This document shows positions 31,681 to 40,321 of a stretch of DNA of 44,307 nucleotides, in pieces. The position numbers and the translations under genes are program-made. The notes under the pieces are model-generated. The model searched no databases, was not told the DNA's origin, and saw nothing but the letters and a program-made list of their open reading frames with translations. Source of the DNA: Clostridia bacterium. GTDB taxonomy: Bacteria > Bacillota > Clostridia > UMGS1883. The stretch covers positions 1 through 44,307 of the forward strand of contig JAFQLL010000062.1 in the NCBI GenBank assembly GCA_017414645.1. Reading direction: 5' to 3'. Positions within the stretch are counted from its first letter, which is position 1; each line of letters opens with the position of its first letter.

Positions 31681-33174
31681 ATGTTTAAAGCACAACTTAA
31701 TACAAACACATTAAAAAGCAAGGTTGACAAAAACATATACGGTCACTTTTCCGAGCATTTAGGCAGATGCATTTACGGAGGCTTATATGTTGGCGAAGAC
31801 AGTGAAATAGAAAACGTTGAAGGTATGCGTAAGGACGTGCTCGAGGCCTTGAAGGCTATTAAAATTCCCGTGCTTCGTTGGCCCGGCGGTTGCTTTGCCG
31901 ACGAATACCATTGGAAGGACGGCATTGGTCCTAAGGAACAGAGACCCACAATGATTAACACTCACTGGGGTGGTGTAACAGAAGACAACAGCTTCGGCAC
32001 ACATGAGTTTTTACGTCTTTGCGAGCTTTTAGGCTGCGAGCCCTACATTAACGGCAACCTCGGCAGTGGCACAGTGCAGGAAATGAGCCAGTGGGTTGAA
32101 TATTTGAATTCTGACAACATTTCTCCCATGACAGACATGCGTAAGGCTAACGGCAGAGAAAAAAGCTGGGGCGTTAAGTATTTTGCAGTAGGCAACGAAA
32201 ACTGGGGTTGCGGCGGCAACATGTATCCCGACTATTACGCAAACGAATACCGTCGTTATGCAGTGTATTGCCGCAACTATGGCGAAAACAGGCTCTTCAA
32301 GGTTGCCTGCGGTCCCAATAACGACGACTACCGCTGGACAGACACACTCATGCGTATGGCAGGAAGAGACATGAACGCTCTTTCTCTTCACAACTACGTA
32401 TGGCGCTGGCAGGATCATGCTACAGGCTTCGATGCAACTGGCTATTTCGACGTTGTGCGTGATGCTCTCGACATGGAAAACCTTGTTACAAAGCATTCCA
32501 CAATTATGGACAAGTATGACCCCGATAAGCGCGTAGCTCTTTTCGTTGACGAATGGGGCACCTGGTACAAGGTTGAAGAGGGTACAAACCCCGGCTTCTT
32601 GTATCAGCAGAACACAATGCGTGACGCTGTTGTGGCAGCTTCCCTTCTTAACATTTTCAATAACCACTCCGACCGTGTGAGAATGACAAACATTGCTCAG
32701 ATAGTTAACGTGTTGCAGAGTGTTATTCTTACCGAAGGCGACAAGATGGTTAAGACACCCACCTATCACATTTACGACTTGTACACACCTCACCACGATG
32801 CAACACTCATCGGCTGCGATGTGTTGGAAAACGAAAAATATACAGTTGAAAAGCTCCCCGCAAGAAACGACCGCAGAATGCCCAACGAGCTTGACAGCGT
32901 AAACATTTCTGCAACAAAAGCCGCCGACGGCTCTGTTACTGCAACAGTATGTAACATTGCACACGACAAGGCGGTTGAATGCGAGCTCGACTTAATCGGC
33001 AACGAATATAAGGAAGTATCTGCACGCATTCTTACAAGCGCTAAGTTTGACGATATGAACACCTTCGATAACCCCGACAATGTAGTTATCACCGATTGCA
33101 ATATTAAACTTGAAAATGGCAAGGTTAAGTTCACACTTCCTGCATTTAGTACAATTGCAGTTACAGTAAAGTAA
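31681..33174 (+). CDS. abfA: Alpha-L-arabinofuranosidase (GH51), intracellular
   Basis: This 497-aa enzyme removes terminal alpha-L-arabinofuranosyl residues from arabinan, arabinoxylan or pectin side-chain oligosaccharides. The GH51 barrel shows the acid/base Glu173 in [11 protein letters not shown] and nucleophile Glu291 in VDEWGTWY, with [13 protein letters not shown] earlier; the C-terminal beta-sandwich ends at the stop. There is no signal peptide, so it acts on imported oligosaccharides, although no sugar transporter is encoded in the window. The ATG at 31681 has GGAGG upstream; the in-frame extension before it runs through the terminator. The stop overlaps the next gene (TAATG). Confidence 0.95.
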   Translation: MFKAQLNTNTLKSKVDKNIYGHFSEHLGRCIYGGLYVGEDSEIENVEGMRKDVLEALKAIKIPVLRWPGGCFADEYHWKDGIGPKEQRPTMINTHWGGVTEDNSFGTHEFLRLCELLGCEPYINGNLGSGTVQEMSQWVEYLNSDNISPMTDMRKANGREKSWGVKYFAVGNENWGCGGNMYPDYYANEYRRYAVYCRNYGENRLFKVACGPNNDDYRWTDTLMRMAGRDMNALSLHNYVWRWQDHATGFDATGYFDVVRDALDMENLVTKHSTIMDKYDPDKRVALFVDEWGTWYKVEEGTNPGFLYQQNTMRDAVVAASLLNIFNNHSDRVRMTNIAQIVNVLQSVILTEGDKMVKTPTYHIYDLYTPHHDATLIGCDVLENEKYTVEKLPARNDRRMPNELDSVNISATKAADGSVTATVCNIAHDKAVECELDLIGNEYKEVSARILTSAKFDDMNTFDNPDNVVITDCNIKLENGKVKFTLPAFSTIAVTVK

Positions 33175-33419
33175 TGAAGGTTATATGCAAGGCTTGCCAA
33201 TTTACAAGCGAAATACATAAGGAGACAATTGAAAAGGAGCTTTTACGGCTTAAAAGCTCTTCAACGCCAATGGCGGAGGAAGCATTGTATGAAGAAAGGC
33301 TTAAAACCTGCTCAGACTGCAAGCACCTTGACATTTCGGGCACCTGCATGATGTGCGGCTGTTATGTAATGCTCCGCACAGCCTTAAGGGATAATAAATG
33401 CCCCAAAAAATATTGGTAA
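33174..33419 (+). CDS. Small cysteine-rich protein (DUF6171-like)
   Basis: This 81-aa protein has cysteines in pairs that look like a zinc ribbon: CKAC near the N-terminus, CSDC in the middle (KTCSDCKHLDISGTCMMCGCYV) and a final Cys before PKKYW. It resembles the small DUF6171 family of unknown function. Its ATG overlaps the GH51 stop by 1 nt, and no independent ribosome site is clear, so it is probably translated by re-initiation. A strong terminator follows at once. Confidence 0.75.
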   Translation: MKVICKACQFTSEIHKETIEKELLRLKSSSTPMAEEALYEERLKTCSDCKHLDISGTCMMCGCYVMLRTALRDNKCPKKYW

Positions 33420-33458
33420 CACAAAAACGGACTTGTTTTTACAAGTCCGTTTTGTGTT
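33418..33458 (+). terminator. Terminator of the GH51 operon
   Basis: AACACAAAAACGGACTTGT (33418-33436) pairs with ACAAGTCCGTTTTGTGTT (33441-33458), with one bulged A and a short T loop. It begins within the stop codon of the small cysteine-rich gene and may work on both strands. Confidence 0.8.
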
Positions 33459-33516
33459 ATAAATGCAATCATCTTTCCATTTTCGCATGCTTGTGTCGAT
33501 ATATTGGAATCTGTTG

Positions 33517-34041
33517 TTATAAGTCAATGTTGATTTCATATTTATCATCGATAAGAATATAATTCACATTATGCATCTTTGCCAGTTTTAACATTTCTGC
33601 ATTGTCTTCCAATACACTTTCCATTGTACACCAATCATCATCTAAACGATTTTCTATTACATTTGCATGTTTCTTTATGTCGGCAAAGTGGTTTTTGATA
33701 TACTCCTCACTCATTACAAGGCAGTAATATTTAATATCTTTAAGATATTCGTTTTCGAAATCCTTCTGCCAATCGAACGGAATATAACAACCTTCAACAA
33801 TTAAGTTCTGATTGTTTTCAACAGCAGTTTTAATCATTTCACGGACAATAGGCCATAAGTATGCTGTCAAATCATTATCATCACTCATAGGAGTAAGTTC
33901 TGTATTACCGCTACGAATTAAACCCATTTTCAGATGGTCTATTGAAAGATATGGGTATTTATATTTTTCAAGCAGTTTTTGGGCAAGTACAGTTTTACCT
34001 GTATGTGATGCTCCGGTAATTAAAATAATCATTGCTTTCAT
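33517..34041 (-). CDS. P-loop NTPase/kinase-like protein (AAA_33 / 2-phosphoglycerate-kinase-like)
   Basis: This 174-aa protein has a Walker A GASHTGKT (10-17) and a DHLKMGLIRSG segment where small-molecule kinases place their substrate-binding Asp. An IVEGCYIPFDW stretch follows. It resembles small metabolite kinases and zeta-like or 2-phosphoglycerate-kinase-like proteins; the substrate is unknown. It sits 2 nt after the GNAT gene. The start could also be the ATG at 34032, since neither has a strong ribosome site. Confidence 0.7.
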   Translation of the reverse strand: MKAMIILITGASHTGKTVLAQKLLEKYKYPYLSIDHLKMGLIRSGNTELTPMSDDNDLTAYLWPIVREMIKTAVENNQNLIVEGCYIPFDWQKDFENEYLKDIKYYCLVMSEEYIKNHFADIKKHANVIENRLDDDWCTMESVLEDNAEMLKLAKMHNVNYILIDDKYEINIDL

Positions 34042-34043
34042 CC

Positions 34044-34817
34044 CTATAAATTCTTATTTATTTCATTAACAGTTTCACAGGATTTTGCCGTCATTTCTAC
34101 CCATGCAGGGCGAAATCCGCTTTTTATTGCGTTACGGACTGACTTTACATTACACCAGGCAGCGCAATAAAACGGAACTTTACCACGATTAAGGATTTCA
34201 ACGGCAAGACGACTTGTGATAGCTGAGGCAATTCCTTGTCTGCGATACATAGGAAGCACATCAACACCTATCTGCCACATTGTATTGCAATCGGCAGAAC
34301 ATCCTGCAAGACCAACCAGCTTTCCATTATCGTACGCGCCAACGCCAAGCACGTCAAGGTGCTTTCTGTCCTCGCAAAGTGCATTGGACCACTGTGGCAA
34401 ATAAAGCTCACTAAAGTCGTTTTGCTCCAGAACACGAAGTTCATAAGGGCAATCAAGCAGGCGAAGATTGTTCACGTCCGGCAGAAAATATTCCGCCATA
34501 AAGCAAATCCTCTGTCCTTTTGTCATCAAAGCATCGTTCAAAACGTGTAGATTTGGTGTTTCAAACAAGTGCTCTACGGGATATTTGTTTATATAGCATT
34601 CGACAATCTCTCGAAATTCATGAGATACCGATGCTACCACGTTATTCCCATAGGAAACAAGTTGACAGGAAAACGGAAGCTTCAGATATTTTCTCGCATC
34701 AATGCTCTCCATCGAAAGAACAACCACATTTTCGCTCTTTTCAAAATCACTCGCATTGGCGCATAGGTCCTTAGCAGATTGTGCCATTGCAATCATCAAT
34801 ATTTCTTGGTTTGTCAT
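34044..34817 (-). CDS. GNAT family acetyltransferase
   Basis: This 257-aa protein has a C-terminal GNAT domain (about 125-250). Motif A is seen as IGVDVLPMYRRQGIASAITSRLAVEIL, the acetyl-CoA pyrophosphate-binding R/Q-x-x-G-x-A signature, followed by PFYCAAWCNVKSVRNAIKSGF (motif B). The N-terminal ~110 residues are a second, degenerate-looking domain, as in two-domain GNATs. Substrate unknown. A ribosome site GGAG precedes the ATG and a TATAAT (about 34836-34841) lies upstream. It forms a two-gene unit with the P-loop kinase. Confidence 0.82.
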   Translation of the reverse strand: MTNQEILMIAMAQSAKDLCANASDFEKSENVVVLSMESIDARKYLKLPFSCQLVSYGNNVVASVSHEFREIVECYINKYPVEHLFETPNLHVLNDALMTKGQRICFMAEYFLPDVNNLRLLDCPYELRVLEQNDFSELYLPQWSNALCEDRKHLDVLGVGAYDNGKLVGLAGCSADCNTMWQIGVDVLPMYRRQGIASAITSRLAVEILNRGKVPFYCAAWCNVKSVRNAIKSGFRPAWVEMTAKSCETVNEINKNL

Positions 34818-34889
34818 TTTTTTACTCCATAAATTATAAGTTTAACTGTTCAACATATTGCCCTTGTGTTAATTTATTTTTCGTGAGGT

Positions 34890-35402
34890 TCACAACTTAA
34901 CCCTTCCCCGCATTCTTTTCGCAATAGCATAAGCAGCATACAGCTTTATAATGTCAAAGGGTATAAAGGGCAGAATGCAAACTGTTAAGGCTGTAATGAA
35001 ATTTGCATTTGTAACAAACATGTACCAGATAGTGCCGAATGTATAGCACACTAAAAGCGCCAGAGTGCACCAAAGCACAACGGTGCTTTTTCTTTTTGCT
35101 TTAACGCACAAGCCTAAAATCAAAGCAATTATAACATAGGCAAACACAAAGCCGCCTGTAGGGCTCATAAGTGTACCAAAGCCACCCTTGAAGCCCGAAA
35201 ACACAGGCATGCCCACTAAGCCGATAGCTATGTAAAGAGCCGTTGACACAGCCGCACCTAAGCTACCCATTGTAAAGGCAGAAAGAGCCAATGCAAATAG
35301 TGTAAAGGTTATGGGCACAGGGCCTATCATAATGTAAAAGGGTGCTGTAATGCACATTATTGCTGTAAACAGCGCACATATAACAAGCTTTTTAGTTTTC
35401 AT
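34890..35402 (-). CDS. bioY: Biotin transporter BioY (S component)
   Basis: This 170-aa membrane protein has about six helices and matches BioY, the substrate-binding S component of ECF-type biotin uptake. The family features are ALFTAIMCITAPF in helix 1, the IGPVPITFTLFALALSAF stretch and the loop GFKGGFGTLMSPTGGFVFAY with its conserved SPTGG motif. EcfA/T partners are not in the window. I chose the ATG at 35402 (GGGAG upstream); it overlaps the end of the radical SAM gene by 11 nt, so it is co-translated with that operon. No biotin-pathway genes are adjacent. Confidence 0.92.
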   Translation of the reverse strand: MKTKKLVICALFTAIMCITAPFYIMIGPVPITFTLFALALSAFTMGSLGAAVSTALYIAIGLVGMPVFSGFKGGFGTLMSPTGGFVFAYVIIALILGLCVKAKRKSTVVLWCTLALLVCYTFGTIWYMFVTNANFITALTVCILPFIPFDIIKLYAAYAIAKRMRGRVKL

Positions 35403-36309
35403 ACAAATCTCCCTGAAAAGCATTTTTGTCGGCAAAGCATTTATCTATTCCCCCAAGAACAGATATTTTGTCCACACTCCACATAGGTGCAACCATGCTT
35501 TCCTTTTTGCCATCGCCCGTTACACGTTCAACAACACACTCCTTTTTAAAGTGGCGTATCTGTTCAACGGTAATGTCAATGTATTCGTCCTTTTCCAAGG
35601 TTTTAAGCATGCCCATGTTATATTCTTTTTCGCAGGCAGTGCCCTTTAAAACGTGCAAAAGGTGTATTTTAATTCCGTCGGGCTCCATTTTGGACAGAAT
35701 ACGTGCAGTAGCTATCATGTCTTCTCTTGTTTCGCCTATAAGCCCGTTTATAATGTGCACAACTGTTCTTATGCCTCGCTTTTTTAATTCGTAAAAGCTT
35801 TTTTCAAAAACCGAAAAAGGGTATCCGCGGTTAATTTTTTCGGCAGTTTCATCATGCACACTCTGAAGCCCCAGTTCAACTGTAAGGTAGGTTTCTTTAT
35901 TTAATTCTTCCAGATAATCGAGCACATCGTTGGGAAGGCAATCGGCCCTTGTTGCAATGCTCAGCCCAACAACCGAGGGATGCTTTAAAGCCTCTGCGTA
36001 TTTTTCTTTAAGCACCCCCAGAGGCGCGAAGGTATTGGTGTTTGCCTGAAAATAGGCAATGAGCTTTTTGTCGCCCCACTTTTTATAAATGCGCTCTCTT
36101 TCCTTTTCAAGCTGCTCTGTTATGCTTCCGGTTGTGGCAAACTCGCCGCTGCCCATTTTGCAGTAGGTACAACCGCCCGTGCTTTTATTGGGGCAGGAGA
36201 AGCCGGCGTCTATTGAAGCTTTAAAAACCCTGTCGTTAAACAGGGTTTTTAAATGATAATTCAATGTGTGATATCTTTTATTGTCCGATGCGTATTCAAA
36301 CATCGCCAT
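35392..36309 (-). CDS. Radical SAM protein, YtqA/YhcC family (TIGR01212)
   Basis: This is a 305-aa radical SAM protein. The cluster-binding cysteines are Cys39, Cys47 and Cys50 (CPNKSTGGCTYC), a spacing shorter by a few residues than in the typical family motif CPNRDGTxxxGGCxFC. The following TNTFAPL, VELGLQS and HIINGLIGET segments match the family, and the last ~60 residues form a C-terminal domain. Members are widespread and of unsettled function; tRNA or sulfur modification has been suggested. It follows mltG by 5 nt and overlaps bioY. Confidence 0.88.
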   Translation of the reverse strand: MAMFEYASDNKRYHTLNYHLKTLFNDRVFKASIDAGFSCPNKSTGGCTYCKMGSGEFATTGSITEQLEKERERIYKKWGDKKLIAYFQANTNTFAPLGVLKEKYAEALKHPSVVGLSIATRADCLPNDVLDYLEELNKETYLTVELGLQSVHDETAEKINRGYPFSVFEKSFYELKKRGIRTVVHIINGLIGETREDMIATARILSKMEPDGIKIHLLHVLKGTACEKEYNMGMLKTLEKDEYIDITVEQIRHFKKECVVERVTGDGKKESMVAPMWSVDKISVLGGIDKCFADKNAFQGDLYEN

Positions 36310-36314
36310 GTCTC

Positions 36315-37340
36315 CTAATTCATTGTTGCAAGGTGTTCCTGATAGGTTTTTGTAAAGATGTGCGTACCGTCGTTCTTTTCAGTGTCGGTATGATAATAAA
36401 GATATTCGTGCTCCTGAGGGTTAAGCGCCGCTTCGATTGCAATGGAGCTCACAGAGGAGATGGGCCCCACGGGAAGCCCTTCGTTGCGATACGTATTGTA
36501 GGGCGACTTAATTTCCAGATCGTCGTAGGTCACACGCTCTATGTTATATTCACCCTTAGAAACTGCGTACTGTACAGTTGCGTCTATCTGCAACTTCATT
36601 CCCTTTTCAATTCTGTTATAAATAACACCTGAAATTGTTTTCATTTCCTTGTCCCAGAGCGCTTCGCGTTCAATCATGGACGCAATCGTTATAACCTCGT
36701 ACAAGTCCTGTTCCTTGGGAATTTTGAACTTAGAAATTTCCTTTTCGAACTGAGAGAGCATTTTATTTATAATATCGTGCGCTGTGGCATCGGCAAAGAA
36801 CTCATAGGTCTCGGGGTACAAGAAGCCCTGCAGAGGGTAGTCCGCCCCATCCTTAAAGGGTACATTCTTTAAAAATTCGTAATCGTAGCTGTCGTCAAGA
36901 GCATCATAGAACTCTTCTTTAGAGCAAAGCTCAAGCTCCTCTGCCCTTTTTGCAATCTGCTGTACGCTGAAGCCCTCAGGCACAGTAAACTTAACAGTGG
37001 GGCGTGTCGCGTAATTCCCGGCAAGGGTGCTTATAATGTCGGGAATGCACATGCCCTTGTGAAGGTTAAAGGTTCCGTAATTAAGCTTTGAGCCATCCTC
37101 GGAAAGCTTTGCTCTTACCTTGAAAATTGTAACGCTTTTGATAAGCCCCTTGTCCTTTAAGGCTTGAGCAATGTCCTCTGTTGATGCGCCTTTTTCAATT
37201 TCAACAACCACCGCTTCGCCCTCAGTTGAGGTTGCAGATACCAATTCTTTTATGTAAGGGGCCCCAATTATAACAGCAACAACCAGCAGCAGTGCTATAA
37301 TAATTACGGGCATTCTTGTTTTTTTCTTTTTTTTCGCCAT
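36315..37340 (-). CDS. mltG: Endolytic transglycosylase MltG
   Basis: This 341-aa membrane-anchored lytic transglycosylase cuts nascent peptidoglycan strands and so sets glycan length. A basic N-terminus (AKKKKKTRM) and one membrane helix (about 11-28) precede a LysM-like region (VKFTVPEGFSVQQIAKRAEEL). The YceG catalytic domain has catalytic Glu224 in IASMIEREALWDKE and the LPVGPISSVSSIAIEAALNPQ signature. I chose the ATG at 37340 with AAAGGAG. It heads an operon with the radical SAM gene and bioY. In Bacillus mltG (yrrL) neighbours trmR; here they are about 32 kb apart. Confidence 0.95.
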   Translation of the reverse strand: MAKKKKKTRMPVIIIALLLVVAVIIGAPYIKELVSATSTEGEAVVVEIEKGASTEDIAQALKDKGLIKSVTIFKVRAKLSEDGSKLNYGTFNLHKGMCIPDIISTLAGNYATRPTVKFTVPEGFSVQQIAKRAEELELCSKEEFYDALDDSYDYEFLKNVPFKDGADYPLQGFLYPETYEFFADATAHDIINKMLSQFEKEISKFKIPKEQDLYEVITIASMIEREALWDKEMKTISGVIYNRIEKGMKLQIDATVQYAVSKGEYNIERVTYDDLEIKSPYNTYRNEGLPVGPISSVSSIAIEAALNPQEHEYLYYHTDTEKNDGTHIFTKTYQEHLATMN

Positions 37341-37362
37341 TTTACACACTCCTTTGACATTT

Positions 37363-37391
37363 ATTTTAGCATAAAACCATTTATATTTCAA
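37363..37391 (-). promoter_or_regulatory. Promoter of the mltG operon
   Basis: Minus strand TTGAAA (37386-37391), 17 nt, TAAAAT (37363-37368). The start of transcription would lie about 15 nt before the MltG ATG. Confidence 0.6.
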
Positions 37392-37421
37392 TCATATTTA
37401 ACTGATAAGGGCATAAACTGT
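37391..37421 (+). promoter_or_regulatory. Possible sporulation (sigma-E-like) promoter of the SPOCS-LysM gene
   Basis: The plus strand shows TCATATT, 13 nt, CATAAACT upstream of the SPOCS gene, close to the sigma-E pattern of -35 CATATT and -10 CATACAxT. No good vegetative promoter is seen in the gap. This is a suggestion from pattern and gene content only. Confidence 0.3.
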
Positions 37422-37446
37422 ACAAAAAGCTTTAGGAGGAATATAA

Positions 37447-38949
37447 ATGAGCGTTGATTATTCATATAGAGATATAGAATGGTGCCACGCACTACACTAC
37501 AAAAATGACGATTGCCTTGTTGACGGCAACATTATTGTTCCCGATTCCATGGACGATATTGCAAAAATAGTTTCGGTTAAAGGGTGCCCCTCGGTTTTAG
37601 AGCGCAAGTGTGAAAACGGGCGCATAAATGTTACAGGGCAGGTGAAGGTTTCGGTTTTATACATAGGTGAAAATGACAGCGGAAAGCTTTTTACCCTAAA
37701 TACAACCCAGTCTTTTTCACACGCAATATCTGCACCCGAGGTTACAGACGAATATCTCCCCCTTGTTTTTGCTACATCCTGTAACATAAGTCACACACTT
37801 ATTAATTCACGGCGCTTAAGAACAAGTGCAAATGTAAAGCTTTGCGCTTCCTCGTATAAAAACAACCGCACAAAAGTACTTTCGGAGGTTTACGGTGCTG
37901 AGGCAAGAAGCTGTGAAAAGAGCTTTGTTTCAGCTCGCTCGGTATGTGCAAAAAACATAATAATTTCTGACACACTTGAGCTTAATGCGGGCAAAAACCC
38001 CATAACAAGCATACTTAAGCACAATGTTCGCATTTCTGAAAGCGATTTTAAGGCTCTTAATAACAAGCTTATTGTAAAGGGTAATTTATCGGCAAGCATA
38101 CTTTACTGCAGCGACGAAACCTTAAACGATGTAACCCTCACAATTCCTTTTACCGAGGTTGTGGAAGCAGAGGGTGTTTCGCCCTCATCCATAACAAATG
38201 TTTCGCTTAATGTAACTGAATGCGAAATCCGCCCGGAAACAGACCTTTCGGGCGAATACCGAATGGTGGATATAAACGTTATTTTATCAGTGTGCGTAAC
38301 AGCTTTCATGAAGGAGGAAGCAACTGTAGTAACAGACATGTATCTGCCGCATGGGGCACTTGAAATTGAAACAGCACCTATTAAGCTTCATGTCAGTGCA
38401 AAGGAAATAAGCGAGGAGGAATTTTTCAAAGAAAGTATAACCCTGCCGCCAACAGCACCGCTTATCAGCCGCATTGTGGATACAGATTGCCGCATAAGCG
38501 AGCTTAACCACAGCACATCAAAGGCTGAAGGCATTGCGGAGGTTACCTTCTTGTATCTTTCGCCATCCTCTGCTGCCATCAATACCTACACTGCCCGCCT
38601 TCCCATTTCCCATACTTTCGCCATTCCGAATGTTTCCAATGTGCGTTGCAGTGTAAAGCACACAGGCTATGCTATAACAGGCGACAGTGCAATCGATATT
38701 CGTATAAGCATTAATTTTGAAGCTATGTCAGATGAAAGTGAAGATGTTTATGTAATAAGCAATTGCCTTGAGAAGGATTATACTGCTCCAAAACGCAACT
38801 CGGTAACTGTGTCCTTTGTTAATAAGGGTGATACCCTCTGGAGCATTGCAAAAAAGCACAATATAGCGCTTTCCAGCCTTGCATCGGCAAATGCAATTGA
38901 CGAAAATGCTATTTTAACCGTTGGCTCCAAGCTGATAATTCCGCGATAA
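37447..38949 (+). CDS. SPOCS (DUF3794) and LysM domain protein, spore-envelope type
   Basis: This 500-aa protein has three SPOCS/DUF3794-like beta domains (roughly 25-140, 165-290 and 320-430), each with a VxGxVxVxxLYxxE-like core (INVTGQVKVSVLYIG, LIVKGNLSASILYCS, AEGIAEVTFLYLS). A C-terminal LysM follows (about 455-500, FVNKGDTLWSIAKKHNIALSSLASANAI...LIIP) that binds peptidoglycan. This architecture is typical of clostridial proteins linked to the spore coat or cortex and is the best evidence that the organism sporulates. There is no signal peptide, as expected for mother-cell spore proteins. AGGAGG lies 7 nt before the ATG. It is divergent from mltG, and its stop codon is followed after 4 nt by dispersed repeat copy 2. 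Confidence 0.88.
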   Translation: MSVDYSYRDIEWCHALHYKNDDCLVDGNIIVPDSMDDIAKIVSVKGCPSVLERKCENGRINVTGQVKVSVLYIGENDSGKLFTLNTTQSFSHAISAPEVTDEYLPLVFATSCNISHTLINSRRLRTSANVKLCASSYKNNRTKVLSEVYGAEARSCEKSFVSARSVCAKNIIISDTLELNAGKNPITSILKHNVRISESDFKALNNKLIVKGNLSASILYCSDETLNDVTLTIPFTEVVEAEGVSPSSITNVSLNVTECEIRPETDLSGEYRMVDINVILSVCVTAFMKEEATVVTDMYLPHGALEIETAPIKLHVSAKEISEEEFFKESITLPPTAPLISRIVDTDCRISELNHSTSKAEGIAEVTFLYLSPSSAAINTYTARLPISHTFAIPNVSNVRCSVKHTGYAITGDSAIDIRISINFEAMSDESEDVYVISNCLEKDYTAPKRNSVTVSFVNKGDTLWSIAKKHNIALSSLASANAIDENAILTVGSKLIIPR

Positions 38950-38953
38950 AAAA

Positions 38954-39092
38954 GAACAAAGTGTCTCCGACACTCTCTGTCGATAGTTGCAATTAAAGTA
39001 AACAGAGGAGAAAACACTTTGTAATGCCTTTGTAGCTTTTCCGAGTCTTGCGAGGAAATTCTCGCACGGCAATAATATAAAATTCATTTTTT
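38954..39092 (+). repeat. Dispersed structured repeat, copy 2
   Basis: This is the second copy of the element at 1-138, in opposite orientation on the chromosome but in the same orientation relative to its upstream gene, starting 4 nt after the SPOCS-LysM stop. It repeats the hairpin AGTGTC-TCC-GACACT (38960-38974), the outer pair ACAAAGTGT/ACACTTTGT and the second hairpin TGCGAG-GAAATT-CTCGCA, and ends in a T-run. The conserved pairings in both copies support an RNA or mobile-element role. Confidence 0.85.
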
Positions 39093-39095
39093 GCC

Positions 39096-39122
39096 TTATA
39101 GGAAATGCGCAATTTCCTATAA
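39096..39122. repeat. 11-bp hairpin next to repeat copy 2
   Basis: TTATAGGAAAT (39096-39106) and ATTTCCTATAA (39112-39122) form a perfect stem with loop GCGCA. It lies between the dispersed repeat and the bidirectional terminator and may be part of the same 3' region. Confidence 0.6.
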
Positions 39123-39130
39123 AGAAACAA

Positions 39131-39158
39131 AAAAAACCGAGGAAACCCTCGGTTTTTT
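39131..39158. terminator. Bidirectional intrinsic terminator
   Basis: AAAAAACCGAGG (39131-39142) pairs with CCTCGGTTTTTT (39147-39158) over a 4-nt loop. A- and T-runs on the two sides let it serve the SPOCS gene on the plus strand and the zinc-ribbon gene on the minus strand. Confidence 0.9.
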
Positions 39159-39168
39159 TAATTAGCAA

Positions 39169-39639
39169 TTATTCTTCTTCGCCTGTTTCACAGTCAAACT
39201 CAAGCTCAATTTTTGCACCGCAATCGGGGCACACAATGAACTTTACATCGTCTGTAATGCTTTCGGGTTTAACGTGGATAAGAGCGCCGCACTTGGGGCA
39301 TTCGAAGGAATATTCCTCTTCCCATTCGTCCTCATAATCCTCGTCGTCAAATTCTTCATCGAAATCCTCGTCGTCAAGATCGTCGAGATCGTCGAGCTCT
39401 TCAAGCTCTTCAACAAGCTCGTCAAAATCGTCTTCAAGGTCAGCCAATGCTTCGTCAACCTCATCGAGCTGCTGCTGCATGTCTTCCTGAATTATAACAA
39501 CGTCGTCAACTTCGATTGCCATTTCGTCAAAAGCTTCTATTAATGCAAGAAGAAGCTTGCCCTCCTTAGAGGACTTATCAATATCAAGACCTTCGGCAAG
39601 ACCCTTGAGGTATGCCGCTTTTTCAGATAAATATCCCAT
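39169..39639 (-). CDS. CD1247-type protein with acidic repeat and zinc ribbon
   Basis: This 156-aa protein has an N-terminal helical region (MGYLSEKAAYLKGLAEGLDID...) like that of the clostridial CD1247 family. A very acidic coiled segment (about 55-110, mostly Asp/Glu with EELEELDDLDDLDDEDFDEEF) follows, and then a C-terminal zinc ribbon with CPKC and CPDC pairs. Function is unknown; conservation next to efp in Clostridia suggests a link to translation or gene expression, which is inference. It follows efp by 26 nt and precedes a terminator. Confidence 0.82.
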   Translation of the reverse strand: MGYLSEKAAYLKGLAEGLDIDKSSKEGKLLLALIEAFDEMAIEVDDVVIIQEDMQQQLDEVDEALADLEDDFDELVEELEELDDLDDLDDEDFDEEFDDEDYEDEWEEEYSFECPKCGALIHVKPESITDDVKFIVCPDCGAKIELEFDCETGEEE

Positions 39640-39665
39640 ATCAGTTTATCCTTTCACAAAAAGAA

Positions 39666-40229
39666 TCAGCCTTTAACTCTTTCCATGTATTCGCCTGTTC
39701 TTGTATCGATTCTGATCTTTTCACCCTGGTTGATGAAGAGCGGAACCTTTACAGTTGCACCTGTTTCAACAACAGCGGGCTTTGTAGCACCCTGAGCTGT
39801 GTTGCCTGCAAAACCGGGCTCTGTTTCTGTAACTTCAAGTTCAACAAAGAGCGGGGGTTCGCAGCTGAACACCTTACCCTTGTAGGAAAGAATCATAACG
39901 TCTTCATTTTCCTTAACGAACTTCATTGCATCTTCAATGTCTGCAATTGCAATCTGGTCCTGTTCGTAAGTTTCGGGATCCATAAAGTTAAAGAAATCGT
40001 CGTCCTTGTAAAGGTACTGCTTGCTCTTTCTTTCGATTCTTGCTTCCTGAACCTTATCTGTGGGGTTGAATGTTCTTTCAACTACACCACCATTGATAAC
40101 GTTCTTAAGCTTTGTACGAACGAAAGCTGCACCCTTACCGGGCTTTACGTGCAAAAATTCTACAACCTGGAACACGCTGTTATCATATTCAAATGTTACG
40201 CCATTTCTGAAATCGCCTGCTGAAATCAT
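39666..40229 (-). CDS. efp: Translation elongation factor P
   Basis: This is a 187-aa EF-P with its three beta domains. It relieves ribosome stalling at polyproline stretches. The tip of domain I reads [15 protein letters not shown] with Lys32 at the site that is post-translationally modified in many bacteria; the modifying enzyme is not in the window. The domain III signature [24 protein letters not shown] is intact. It has a strong promoter at 40278-40306 and lies upstream of the CD1247-type gene. Confidence 0.97.
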   Translation of the reverse strand: MISAGDFRNGVTFEYDNSVFQVVEFLHVKPGKGAAFVRTKLKNVINGGVVERTFNPTDKVQEARIERKSKQYLYKDDDFFNFMDPETYEQDQIAIADIEDAMKFVKENEDVMILSYKGKVFSCEPPLFVELEVTETEPGFAGNTAQGATKPAVVETGATVKVPLFINQGEKIRIDTRTGEYMERVKG

Positions 40230-40277
40230 TTTAACAAATCCTTTCTTATCGGATTAAAAAATCCATATTTTTTTAAT

Positions 40278-40306
40278 ATTATACACTATATCTGTACCAA
40301 TATCAA
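40278..40306 (-). promoter_or_regulatory. Promoter of the efp operon
   Basis: Minus strand TTGATA (40301-40306), 17 nt, TATAAT (40278-40283). The leader is about 40 nt with a short GGATT/AATCC hairpin and an AAAGGA ribosome site before efp. Confidence 0.75.
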
Positions 40307-40321
40307 GTATTTTTTGGTAAT

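Noticed and set aside
32029..32964. 311-aa open frame opposite the GH51 gene
   Set aside because: It is an antisense shadow of a strongly conserved enzyme; Val/Cys/His-rich composition and no ribosome site or family match.
1..39092. A ~39-kb invertible segment bounded by the two inverted repeat copies
   Set aside because: The copies are short and not identical, no recombinase is encoded and both sit in the same relation to a gene 3' end, which fits a repeat family better. Only long reads could show inversion.
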